A stretch of 9,032 bases of DNA from positions 1 through 9,032 of the forward strand of contig JAPLGV010000327.1 of assembly GCA_026389975.1 (NCBI GenBank), given 5' to 3'. The stretch's first letter is position 1, and each line of letters starts with the position of its first letter. Both the position numbers and the translations under genes were made by a program. Below the pieces are notes generated by a model. That model was not told the origin of the DNA. It searched no databases and worked only from the letters and a program-made list of their open reading frames with translations. Below, piece by piece: positions 1 through 7,052 of the stretch. Source of the stretch: Chloroflexota bacterium (lineage in GTDB: Bacteria; Chloroflexota; Anaerolineae; Anaerolineales; Villigracilaceae).

Positions 1-939
1 CTTGTCGCGTTCGGCATCGTTCATCATCGTCATCAGGTCAAGTGACTGTGGGTATTGTAACGTCCCCGTCCCCTGTGGATGATATCCGAGATAGAGATCA
101 TAGCCTATAGCAGACTCAATCCCGGTAAGCTGTCCGTACACAAGCGAATTGCGCACTACCCAAGGAACCACGACCACACCCGCCATCAACAGCATTACAA
201 GGGCTCTCTTACGTTCTTTCAGAAAGAACCAGACCCATGCCACCGCAATGACAGCAAAAATTTGTGCCACCGAACGCGTCAGGCAAGTCAGTCCGAGCAG
301 GATACCCGACAGAACAAACCAGCGGGATTTAACCATAAAGGATAAGAAATTTTTCTTTTGCGCAAGCGGAATCTCAAGAACTTCCTTTGCCTTGAGCAAT
401 GCCAGGATTGAACATAACACCAGCACGAAGAACAAATTCTCGGTTGCCAGTGAAAGAGGATAGATGACCAGCATCGGATAAAGGGTGATGACCCAGGCCG
501 AAATACGCCCGGCAGGTTCCTGGTCCGGGAAGAGGCTGCGCGCCAGAGCATACGTCAGCGGAGCCATCGAAGCCGCCAGCACTGTCTGCACCAGCCGGGC
601 GATAAAAAAGCGCTTCGCCCCCACTCCGAACACAAAATAGACCAGCGCCAGGAATGCCGGATAGAGCGGCGAGCGGAAGGAGGTCAGTACACCCCGCGGG
701 TCATAGTCAATTGAAGTCAGATCGAGTTGCAAATAAGGCAAAACGGTCGGTAAATCCTCTTCAGCGTACCAGCGGTAGCCATCCCCGGCCACAATCGAAC
801 GCGCCAGCATATCGTACTGGAACATATCGTCCAGACCGATGCCCATATTGCGCATGATCACAACGGGTACCAGCCGTAGAATCAGAGCGATCAGGAAAAT
901 CCGCAAAGGGAAGGTTTTGGGTGATTTCCACCAGCTCAT
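1..939 (-). CDS. ArnT/PMT-like membrane glycosyltransferase (partial, 3' end outside window)
   Basis: The frame is open from an ATG at 939 to the window edge: 313 codons, C-terminus missing. Enzymes of this class (GT39/GT83 fold) transfer sugars from polyprenyl-phosphate donors on the outer face of the cytoplasmic membrane. Several family hallmarks are visible. A hydrophobic first helix (about residues 11-30) is followed by an acidic pair D37-D38 in the first outer loop, where this superfamily keeps its catalytic acid, then 'FQYDMLARSI'. Next come 'SPLYP' (90-94), 'TEN' (166-168), 'LTRSV' (220-224) and 'PWVVRN' (259-264) after a helix. At least six hydrophobic segments are present. A GGAG lies 12 nt before the ATG, rather far; an ATG 8 nt upstream is closed at once by TGA, so 939 is the credible start. 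It lies 129 bp downstream of the aminopeptidase gene. Acceptor and sugar cannot be told from sequence. Confidence 0.85.
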   Translation of the reverse strand, partial: MSWWKSPKTFPLRIFLIALILRLVPVVIMRNMGIGLDDMFQYDMLARSIVAGDGYRWYAEEDLPTVLPYLQLDLTSIDYDPRGVLTSFRSPLYPAFLALVYFVFGVGAKRFFIARLVQTVLAASMAPLTYALARSLFPDQEPAGRISAWVITLYPMLVIYPLSLATENLFFVLVLCSILALLKAKEVLEIPLAQKKNFLSFMVKSRWFVLSGILLGLTCLTRSVAQIFAVIAVAWVWFFLKERKRALVMLLMAGVVVVPWVVRNSLVYGQLTGIESAIGYDLYLGYHPQGTGTLQYPQSLDLMTMMNDAERDK

Positions 940-1068
940 AGATTCATTCTACTCCAGAAATCATCTCGGCAACTTCTTTGAAAACATCCAGAATCTGAAC
1001 TATCAAGCCCACATGCCAGCCACCGACCTGGATGGCAAGGATACTTTCGATACCCAGTCCATATTGAT

Positions 1069-1893
1069 TTAATCGTAGGACTGTTTGACCGCCGCCCGGA
1101 AGCCAGCGTGCGCCGTTAACATATCCGGGACCGTGAACTCAATTCGCAAACCGTCCAATCGTTTCGTCCCCGGAAGACGCACCGCTCGGTCCGCAGCCTC
1201 GGGCTGACGGAATTCGATGGTCACATTCACCGGCGTCTTTACGATAAATGGCTGCGGAGCAGTCCCGTCTTTCAGGCGCAGAACCGCCCGTTTGGCAGCC
1301 TTACTGATCATCGGCAAAGTGACTTTGGGAGACAGGCACTCAGCGGAAAAGTAACCCGAAGCCTGTTTGACCACGGACGTCTCCAACGGGCCGAGCAATT
1401 CTACTGCCTGGGCACAAGCCGTCTGGTCGCCGGAGATCATCAGCACCGGTACCCCAAAATGACCAGCCGCGGCGGCGTTCAGGCCATATTCTCCCACCAG
1501 AACACCGTTCAGCCAGACATTGGCTATCCGTCCGCTGGACCATGTGTGAGCCAGTACCGCGTTCTGGGATCCTCCACGGGCGTGGTACCCGATGAAAAGC
1601 ACGCCCGCCGTTTCCGGGTCCACGCCCTGCATCATGGATAACGGCGAGGCGCCCCCGGAATTCAGCCTGGCGCGCGCGTCCAGGTCTTCTACCAGGATGT
1701 TGGTCCCGTCACCGTGTCCGTCCGCGACGACGAATTCGTCCGCTCCGGCTTCTGCTGCACCGGCGATTGCTGCGTTGACTTCGTCGGTCAAGATCTTGCG
1801 AAAACGACCATATTCGTTCTGGGCTGGATCCGTCTCCTCCCAGCGCGTGACACCGGAGATCCCTTCCATATCTGCTGAAATCAGGATTTTCAT
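1069..1893 (-). CDS. M55 family zinc D-aminopeptidase (DppA-like)
   Basis: This 274-residue protein matches the full length of family M55, whose type member, Bacillus DppA, releases N-terminal D-amino acids (e.g. D-Ala) from short peptides as a cytosolic ring-shaped decamer with two zinc ions per subunit. The metal-binding pattern is intact: 'SADMEGISG' gives D8 and E10, 'ADGHGDG' gives H60, 'GYHARGG' gives H104, and 'VGEYGLNA' gives E135. The conserved 'AHTWSS' (H116) follows the H104 motif. No signal peptide is present, consistent with a cytosolic enzyme. The ATG at 1893 has a strong AAAGGAG 5 nt upstream. It probably shares a transcript with the downstream glycosyltransferase. A role in recycling wall-derived D-amino-acid peptides is a family-based inference; the exact substrate is unknown. 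Confidence 0.93.
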   Translation of the reverse strand: MKILISADMEGISGVTRWEETDPAQNEYGRFRKILTDEVNAAIAGAAEAGADEFVVADGHGDGTNILVEDLDARARLNSGGASPLSMMQGVDPETAGVLFIGYHARGGSQNAVLAHTWSSGRIANVWLNGVLVGEYGLNAAAAGHFGVPVLMISGDQTACAQAVELLGPLETSVVKQASGYFSAECLSPKVTLPMISKAAKRAVLRLKDGTAPQPFIVKTPVNVTIEFRQPEAADRAVRLPGTKRLDGLRIEFTVPDMLTAHAGFRAAVKQSYD

Positions 1894-1898
1894 CTTTG

Positions 1899-1905
1899 CT
1901 CCTTT
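1899..1905 (-). promoter_or_regulatory. Ribosome binding site of the M55 aminopeptidase
   Basis: AAAGGAG on the minus strand, 5 nt before the ATG at 1893. It is the strongest Shine-Dalgarno sequence on this side of the window and fixes that start. Confidence 0.85.
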
Positions 1906-1939
1906 AATTATTATCTTCTCAATAATTGGGGGGAAGATG

Positions 1940-1968
1940 GGATGTTGGGCGGGTTTCGGCCGACATCC
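1940..1968 (-). promoter_or_regulatory. Stem-loop in the leader of the M55 gene
   Basis: Arms 1940-1950 and 1958-1968 can pair over 11 positions, with one G-T wobble and one mismatch, around a 7-nt loop. If transcription starts near the TATAAT at 2069-2074, the hairpin sits in a roughly 170-nt untranslated leader. Read on the plus strand it is followed by a T-rich run, so it could also act as a terminator there, but nothing is obviously transcribed into it. Function unknown. Confidence 0.35.
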
Positions 1969-2068
1969 TCTCTTCTTTTTCTATTGTACGGGAAATCCCA
2001 AAGAACCGGATTGTTTTAGCCTGGATATTTTTTCACCGCCAGGCTCCGTAATCGCCTGTGTTAAATCG

Positions 2069-2097
2069 ATTATACTTGACCAAACCAGCCCAATGAA
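2069..2097 (-). promoter_or_regulatory. Candidate sigma-70-type promoter for the M55 gene
   Basis: On the minus strand a perfect -10 hexamer TATAAT (2069-2074) lies 17 nt from TTCATT (2092-2097), which matches the -35 consensus TTGACA at only three positions. It points towards the aminopeptidase gene and predicts a leader of about 170 nt. This is a pattern match only. Confidence 0.35.
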
Positions 2098-2100
2098 CAC

Positions 2101-2129
2101 ATGAAAATAATGAAAATCTCCGATAAAAT
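2101..2129 (+). promoter_or_regulatory. Candidate promoter for the carboxylase operon
   Basis: ATGAAA (2101-2106, four of six matches to -35) and TAAAAT (2124-2129, five of six matches to -10) are 17 nt apart and lie 65 nt before the first gene of the operon. The region is AT-rich, so chance matches are likely. Confidence 0.28.
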
Positions 2130-2194
2130 TCTCCACTTTATCCAGAAATCCGAAAAGCATAAGCGATTAATCGCAGCGCTGTAAATATTGTTCA

Positions 2195-2599
2195 ATGAAG
2201 CGACCTTTTAGTGTAACGTTCCTGGCGCTAATTGTGGTTTTCACCGCAGTCGGCAACGGTCTGCGCCTAGGCGAAGCAGTCTTCTTTTGGAAGATATTGG
2301 AAGAATTTGGCGCAAATCCGCTGTATATCTCCATCAGCGGCGGGACGTGGCTTGTCGCCGGAATAGTTATTGGGTATGGGTTGTGGCGCGGAAGAGCCTG
2401 GAGTTGGGCAGCGGCCTTCGGCGGCGCGGCCATTTACGGGTTCTGGTACTGGTTCGACAGGCTGGTTTTGCAAGAACCACATGCCAATTGGCCGTTTGCA
2501 CTGGCGTTCACCGTTTTGCTTGCAGGGTTTTTCGCGTTCATATTATTCAGCCCCAAAACGCGAGCATATTTCAATAAACAGGAAACGAGTCATGAATAA
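2195..2599 (+). CDS. Small four-helix membrane protein of unknown function
   Basis: This 134-residue protein has four hydrophobic segments (about residues 5-22, 42-63, 67-86 and 100-118). A basic 'WRGRAW' loop lies between the second and third segments, and there is a short polar C-terminal tail. Aromatic and charged residues in and around the helices ('YWFDRL' 85-90, 'HANWPFAL' 97-104) look conserved-family-like rather than random. I associate similar proteins with Chloroflexota, but I cannot name a domain. It is the first gene of the apparent operon and ends 30 nt before the carboxyltransferase gene. No Shine-Dalgarno sequence precedes the ATG, so it may be translated from an AT-rich leader. 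Role unknown; a membrane partner or regulator of the downstream enzymes is only a guess. Confidence 0.72.
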   Translation: MKRPFSVTFLALIVVFTAVGNGLRLGEAVFFWKILEEFGANPLYISISGGTWLVAGIVIGYGLWRGRAWSWAAAFGGAAIYGFWYWFDRLVLQEPHANWPFALAFTVLLAGFFAFILFSPKTRAYFNKQETSHE

Positions 2600-2619
2600 C
2601 TTTTTTCTCGCTATTTTCT

Positions 2620-2624
2620 GGAGG
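2620..2624 (+). promoter_or_regulatory. Ribosome binding site of the carboxyltransferase gene
   Basis: GGAGG 5 nt before the ATG at 2630. It is the clearest Shine-Dalgarno sequence in the operon, which suggests that this subunit is translated independently of the gene before it. Confidence 0.8.
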
Positions 2625-2629
2625 CGTGA

Positions 2630-4180
2630 ATGAGTAGTTCCGAAAGAATCCAAAACCTGCGTGATCGCAAAGCCAAGACACGCCTGAGCGGCGGACCCGA
2701 GCGCATCGAAGCTCAGCACCAGAAGGGTAAACTGACCGCCCGCGAGCGCCTGGACCTGCTGCTCGACAAAGGCTCGTTCCATGAGACCGACGCGTTCGTT
2801 GTCCACCGTACGAACGATTTTGGCCTGGATGGACAAAAGTTTTCGGGTGACAGCGTGGTGACCGGCTGGGGTACCATTGACGGAAGGCTGGTGTACGTCT
2901 TTTCGCAGGATTTTACCGTCCTTGGCGGCAGTCTGGGCGAAGTGCACGCCGGAAAAATTTGCAAAATCCTGGACCTGGCGATTAAGAACGGAGCGCCGGT
3001 CATTGGGTTAAACGATTCGGGCGGGGCGCGCATCCAGGAAGGCGTGGTGTCACTCGTCGGATACGCGGACATCTTCCTGCATAACACACTCGCCTCAGGT
3101 GTAGTCCCTCAAATTTCGGCCATTCTCGGACCCTGTGCCGGTGGTGCGGTCTATTCACCAGCGCTGACCGATTTCGTCTTTATGGCACGCGGCACGTCAA
3201 ACATGTTCGTGACCGGCCCGGATGTGGTCAAAGCCGTTACGCACGAGGAAGTGACGTTTGAAGAACTGGGCGGGGCCGCTGTCCACGCCGAAAAATCCGG
3301 GGTGTGCCACGTAGCTGCCGAAAGCGAAGCGGACACGTTATACCTCATCCGCAAACTACTTTCCTACCTGCCTCAAAACAACTTGGAAGACCCACCGTTC
3401 TTGCCAAATGGTGATGACTCCCTGCGTACGGATGAGACACTCGATTCCATCATCCCAGACGACCCCGGAAAGCCTTACGACGTAAAAGAAGTCATCCGGC
3501 GCGTGGTTGACAGCGGCCAATTCTACGAAATCCATGAAGCCTTTGCCCAGAATATCGTCGTTGGGTTTGCGCACCTGGGGGGGCACTCAGTCGGGATTGT
3601 AGCGAACCAGCCGCAGGTCCTGGCAGGTGTGCTCGACATTGACGCTAGCGAAAAGGCCGCCCGCTTCGTCCGCTTCTGCGATGCGTTCAACATCCCGGTC
3701 GTCACCCTGGTGGACGTGCCCGGCTTCATGCCCGGACCCACCCAGGAACATGGTGGTATCATCCGTTCTGGAGCAAAGCTGCTCTATGCTTACTGTGAAG
3801 CAACCGTCCCGAAAGTGACCATTGTCTTGCGCAAAGCGTATGGTGGAGCCTACATCGTTATGTCCAGCAAGCACCTGCGCGGCGACATCAACCTGGCCTG
3901 GCCAAGCGCCGAGATTGCCGTGATGGGACCCGCTGGGGCCGTCAGCATCGTTTTTCAAAAAGAAATGGAAAAGGCCACCGACCCGGCTCAGCGCAAAGCG
4001 GATCTGGTCACTGAATACCGCGAAAAATTTGCCAATCCCTACATCGCTGCCGAGCGCGGCTACCTGGACGATATTATTGAACCGAGTGAAACCCGCCCGC
4101 GCTTGATCAACGCCCTTGAAATGCTTCAGAACAAACGCGACTCCAACCCTTCGAAAAAACACGGGAATATTCCACTCTAA
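2630..4180 (+). CDS. Acyl-CoA carboxylase carboxyltransferase (beta) subunit, PccB/MmdA-like
   Basis: This 516-residue protein is full length for the family. It moves CO2 from carboxybiotin to the alpha carbon of an acyl-CoA, forming malonyl- or methylmalonyl-CoA. Both crotonase-like halves are present. The N-terminal half has 'GGARIQEG' (131-138), whose glycines form one oxyanion hole, and 'GPCAGGAVYSPAL' (167-179). The C-terminal half has 'VDVPGFMPGPTQEHGGIIR' (361-379), the second oxyanion glycines G405-G406 in 'RKAYGGAYIVMSSKH', and 'AWPSAEIAVMGPAGAV' (423-438). The C-terminus 'HGNIPL' is typical. The position equivalent to the acyl-chain-specificity residue (Asp in many propionyl-CoA carboxylases) is I409, so the substrate could be acetyl-CoA, propionyl-CoA or both. 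Biotin carboxylase and carrier subunits lie downstream in the same operon, separated by two unrelated genes. Confidence 0.95.
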   Translation: MSSSERIQNLRDRKAKTRLSGGPERIEAQHQKGKLTARERLDLLLDKGSFHETDAFVVHRTNDFGLDGQKFSGDSVVTGWGTIDGRLVYVFSQDFTVLGGSLGEVHAGKICKILDLAIKNGAPVIGLNDSGGARIQEGVVSLVGYADIFLHNTLASGVVPQISAILGPCAGGAVYSPALTDFVFMARGTSNMFVTGPDVVKAVTHEEVTFEELGGAAVHAEKSGVCHVAAESEADTLYLIRKLLSYLPQNNLEDPPFLPNGDDSLRTDETLDSIIPDDPGKPYDVKEVIRRVVDSGQFYEIHEAFAQNIVVGFAHLGGHSVGIVANQPQVLAGVLDIDASEKAARFVRFCDAFNIPVVTLVDVPGFMPGPTQEHGGIIRSGAKLLYAYCEATVPKVTIVLRKAYGGAYIVMSSKHLRGDINLAWPSAEIAVMGPAGAVSIVFQKEMEKATDPAQRKADLVTEYREKFANPYIAAERGYLDDIIEPSETRPRLINALEMLQNKRDSNPSKKHGNIPL

Positions 4181-4193
4181 GACAGAGACATTT

Positions 4194-4877
4194 ATGCTAA
4201 CTACGCCTTGGTTTTCCCTCGGACTGGTTGTGCTCATCACGGCCATCGTCGTTCTGGCGGGCATCAAAAAGCAACCCGGCATCGGAATTATTCTTGCGGT
4301 AATTATCCTCGGTGTTGCAGTCGGCTTTGACAAACTGAAACTGAGCGATATCGGATTCTCCGCGCCAAAGAGCTGGCTGGCGACAATCCTTTGGAGTCTC
4401 GGGCTGGGGGTTGTGCTTGCATTTGTTTCCACTCTAGTTATAGAACCGGCTGCCGAAAAAATGGCCGGTCAACCCCACGACTTGAGTACCCTCGAGAAAA
4501 TGCGCGGCAACTGGAAACAATTACTCCTCATGCTGGCCGTGGCATGGATCCTGGCCTCTTTTCTCGAAGAGAGTATTTTCCGCGGCTTCCTGATGTCTGC
4601 ACTCGGCTCCCTGATCGGTAAAAGCGGCGTATTCGCTTCCATCGGTTTATTGATTAGTGCGGTTGTATTTGGCCTGGCACACTGGTACCAGGGAAAAAGC
4701 GCGGCCATCAGCACCGCCATTATTGGATTGCTTCTCGGTGATATATTCATCTGGAGTGGATATAATCTCTGGATGCCCATTCTGACGCATGGCGTTATAG
4801 ATACGATCGGTCTAATCCTGATTTACTTCAACCAGGATACCGTTCTCAAAAAACTCCTTTTGAAAGAAAAAGCATGA
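4194..4877 (+). CDS. CPBP family intramembrane glutamic endopeptidase
   Basis: This 227-residue polytopic membrane protein has about seven hydrophobic segments (near 5-22, 28-45, 64-83, 108-124, 148-162, 171-187 and 192-211). It carries the CPBP (CAAX protease/bacteriocin-processing, Abi) motifs in order: EExxxR as E125-E126...R130, FxxxH as F159...H163, and HxxxD as H199...D203. These polar residues line a membrane-embedded active site. Relatives include the eukaryotic Rce1 prenyl-protein protease and bacterial bacteriocin-immunity or processing proteins. I chose the ATG at 4194, 13 nt after the carboxyltransferase stop. The frame is open further upstream to 4116, but that would add 26 polar residues overlapping the previous gene and precede a natural membrane-protein start. 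Only weak purine-rich sequence precedes 4194. The last 4 nt overlap the next gene. Substrate unknown. Confidence 0.88.
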   Translation: MLTTPWFSLGLVVLITAIVVLAGIKKQPGIGIILAVIILGVAVGFDKLKLSDIGFSAPKSWLATILWSLGLGVVLAFVSTLVIEPAAEKMAGQPHDLSTLEKMRGNWKQLLLMLAVAWILASFLEESIFRGFLMSALGSLIGKSGVFASIGLLISAVVFGLAHWYQGKSAAISTAIIGLLLGDIFIWSGYNLWMPILTHGVIDTIGLILIYFNQDTVLKKLLLKEKA

Positions 4878-5539
4878 ATACTGAACTCAATTCCCGCCTG
4901 CAAAAGATTTCCGGGTTTGTCCAGACTTACCTGAAAGAGAGTTACCAGAACCGCTCGGATGAGGACAAAGCCAACCTTGACCGTTATCTTTCCAACGCGG
5001 AGTATCGCTGGAAACACACGCTGCGCGTGGCGCAATTTGGTAAGGTTATTGCCGAAAACGAGGCCGCGGATGTGGAACTGATCGTGGCTGCCTGCCTGCT
5101 CCACGATGTGGGCTGGTTCGATACAAACGCTGATAATAGCCGCGAACACGGGCGCATCGGTGCAGAAAAAGCGCGCCCCGTTTTGGAAAGCTTGGGATAC
5201 AACCAGGCACAGATCGAGAATATTTGCTATGCCGTTGCCATCCACGTGGACGAAGATAATCCTGACACACTGGAAGCGAAAATTCTAAGCGATGCTGACA
5301 ACGTGGATCGCTTCGGTCCGTACCGTATCCTGCAATGGTGCTTCGCTGACATTGAAGATTATGATAAGCTGGCAGCCAAACTCAGTGAGCGCATTCATCG
5401 GCTTGAGCACTATCGCGAGGAGAATCCGCTCTTCACGACTACCGGGCAGCAGTTGTTCGCCGAACAACTTACCCTGCAAATCCGCTTCTTCAGCGAATTC
5501 GTCGGTGAAAATGAGTTGAGTGTAATGCCGCGAATTTAG
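4874..5539 (+). CDS. HD-domain hydrolase
   Basis: This 221-residue soluble protein has the HD metal-dependent phosphohydrolase pattern. H48 is in 'KHTLRV', the H77-D78 pair is in 'AACLLHDVGWFD', further histidines are H92 ('REHGRIGA') and H124 ('AIHVDED'), and acidic residues are D140 and D142 in 'LSDADNVDRFG'. Such domains hydrolyse phosphate esters of nucleotides, and some act on (p)ppGpp or cyclic dinucleotides, but the RelA/SpoT signature regions and the HD-GYP motif are not evident. The start ATG overlaps the protease stop in an ATGA, implying translational coupling. The stop lies 1 nt before biotin carboxylase. Its place inside a carboxylase operon is unexplained. Substrate unknown. Confidence 0.88.
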   Translation: MNTELNSRLQKISGFVQTYLKESYQNRSDEDKANLDRYLSNAEYRWKHTLRVAQFGKVIAENEAADVELIVAACLLHDVGWFDTNADNSREHGRIGAEKARPVLESLGYNQAQIENICYAVAIHVDEDNPDTLEAKILSDADNVDRFGPYRILQWCFADIEDYDKLAAKLSERIHRLEHYREENPLFTTTGQQLFAEQLTLQIRFFSEFVGENELSVMPRI

Positions 5540-5540
5540 C

Positions 5541-7052
5541 ATGTTCAAAAAAATCCTGATCGCCAACCGCGGTGAGATAGCCGTCCGCATCTTACGCGCC
5601 TGCCGCGAACTCGGTATCAAGACGGTCGCCGTCTACTCCGAGGCCGACCGGCAGGCGTTGCACGTCCGCTATGCGGATGAAGCCTATTTTCTTGGACCAT
5701 CCCCAGCACGCGAGTCATATCTACGCGGCGACAAGATTATTGACATTGCCCGCAAGTGTGCGGCGGATGCCGTCCATCCCGGTTATGGGTTCCTGGCCGA
5801 ACGCGCCGACTTCGCCGCCGATTGCACAGACGCCGGGCTGGTCTTTATCGGTCCCAAGGCCTCGTCCATCGCCGCGATGGGAGACAAAGCTGTTGCCCGA
5901 GCCACAGTAGCCAAGGCCGGGGTTACGGTCGTCCCTGGGACGGAAGGTGAAGGGTCACTGCGGGACGATGAACTGCTTGCCTTCGCCCCGAAAATTGGTT
6001 TCCCGTTGATCATCAAGGCCGTCTCTGGTGGTGGCGGAAAAGGGATGCGGGATGTCCGGAATTTAGAAGAGATGCCAGACCTGATCCAATCGGCGCGGCG
6101 CGAAGCGGAATCATCGTTCGGGGATGGGAACGTTTATTTGGAGAAACTGGTCGAAGGGGCCCGTCACATCGAATTTCAGATCATGGCTGACCAGTTCGGG
6201 AATGTCATCCACCTGGGCGAGCGGGAGTGTTCCATTCAGCGCCGTCACCAAAAACTCATCGAAGAATCCCCCTCTCCCTTCTTAGCCGACGACGAGCCTC
6301 TACGCCAACGCATGGGTGCTGTGGCAGTCCAGGCTGCGCGCGCCGTGGATTATGCCAATGCCGGGACGATTGAATTCCTGGTGGATAAAGACCGGAATTT
6401 CTATTTCCTGGAAATGAACACTCGCCTGCAAGTAGAGCACCCCGTCACCGAGACCGTTACCGGCATGGATATCGTTGCTGAGCAAATCCGGGTTGCCTTT
6501 GGTTGGCAAATGAGCCGAAAACAGGAGGACATTCGGTGGCGCGGGGCAGCCATCGAATGTCGCATCAACGCCGAGGACCCTTATAACGGTTTTCTGCCAT
6601 CCTCTGGGCGCATCACACTCACGCAACCGCCGGCTGGTCCGGGGGTCCGGATAGACACGGGCGTATATGCCGGTTTTGAGATTTCCCCCTACTACGATCC
6701 TCTTATCTCGAAGATGATTGTCTGGGGCGAGACGCGCTCCCAAGCCGTCGTCCGCATGCGACGCGCCTTGGAAGAGTACAAAATTGTCGGCGTGCGCACG
6801 AACATCCCTTTCCATCAAACCATGATGGATACCTATCCGTTCATCACCGGCAAATACGACACACGTTTCGTGGAAGAACAATTCTCCATGCTGGATGCGG
6901 CTGAGAACCGGGAACTGTATCTGGATATCGCCGCGCTGATGGCAACACTGGTGGCGCATGTGCAGATGGAACACCGGGCCCAGGTCTACGGGCAGCCCGG
7001 GCAAAAATCAACCTGGAAGTGGGCCGTCCGTCGCACGAGGCCAAACCGATGA
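5541..7052 (+). CDS. accC: Biotin carboxylase subunit of acyl-CoA carboxylase (AccC)
   Basis: This 503-residue ATP-grasp enzyme carboxylates the biotin of the carrier protein using ATP and bicarbonate. The N-terminal 'KKILIANRGEIAVRI' (3-17) is diagnostic. K116, K159, the glycine-rich loop 'GGGGKGM' (163-169), H209, E211, the metal and biotin-site motif 'EMNTRLQVEH' (291-300) and R341 in 'CRINAED' are all present, so the active site is complete. The usual domain ends near residue 450. The remaining 50 or so residues end in 'TWKWAVRRTRPNR' and resemble the linker helix that joins the BC and BT parts in fused PccA-type alpha subunits. It starts 1 nt after the HD-gene stop with no clear Shine-Dalgarno, so it is probably translationally coupled. 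It overlaps the carrier gene by 4 nt. Confidence 0.96.
   Translation: MFKKILIANRGEIAVRILRACRELGIKTVAVYSEADRQALHVRYADEAYFLGPSPARESYLRGDKIIDIARKCAADAVHPGYGFLAERADFAADCTDAGLVFIGPKASSIAAMGDKAVARATVAKAGVTVVPGTEGEGSLRDDELLAFAPKIGFPLIIKAVSGGGGKGMRDVRNLEEMPDLIQSARREAESSFGDGNVYLEKLVEGARHIEFQIMADQFGNVIHLGERECSIQRRHQKLIEESPSPFLADDEPLRQRMGAVAVQAARAVDYANAGTIEFLVDKDRNFYFLEMNTRLQVEHPVTETVTGMDIVAEQIRVAFGWQMSRKQEDIRWRGAAIECRINAEDPYNGFLPSSGRITLTQPPAGPGVRIDTGVYAGFEISPYYDPLISKMIVWGETRSQAVVRMRRALEEYKIVGVRTNIPFHQTMMDTYPFITGKYDTRFVEEQFSMLDAAENRELYLDIAALMATLVAHVQMEHRAQVYGQPGQKSTWKWAVRRTRPNR

Larger units (their letters stand above)
1894..2194. other. Divergent intergenic region
   Basis: This 301-bp spacer separates the minus-strand aminopeptidase from the plus-strand carboxylase operon. 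It holds a ribosome binding site, an imperfect hairpin and promoter-like hexamers in both directions, listed separately. A plus-strand open frame enters it from inside the aminopeptidase gene, but it is antisense to that gene and has no coding features. I see no small gene or RNA gene here. Confidence 0.75.

Noticed and set aside
1592..2104. A 170-codon plus-strand open frame reaching into the divergent spacer
   Set aside because: It is mostly antisense to the M55 aminopeptidase and continues by chance into non-coding DNA; no ribosome binding site or recognisable domain.
4116..4193. Upstream extension of the protease frame
   Set aside because: It would add 26 polar residues overlapping the end of the carboxyltransferase gene. 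The ATG at 4194 directly precedes the first membrane helix.
3587..4432. A 281-codon minus-strand open frame
   Set aside because: It is antisense to the end of the carboxyltransferase gene and the start of the protease gene, with low-complexity composition; the plus-strand frames carry clear family motifs.
6300..7004. A 234-codon minus-strand open frame
   Set aside because: It is antisense to the biotin carboxylase, whose active-site motifs occupy the plus strand across the same bases.
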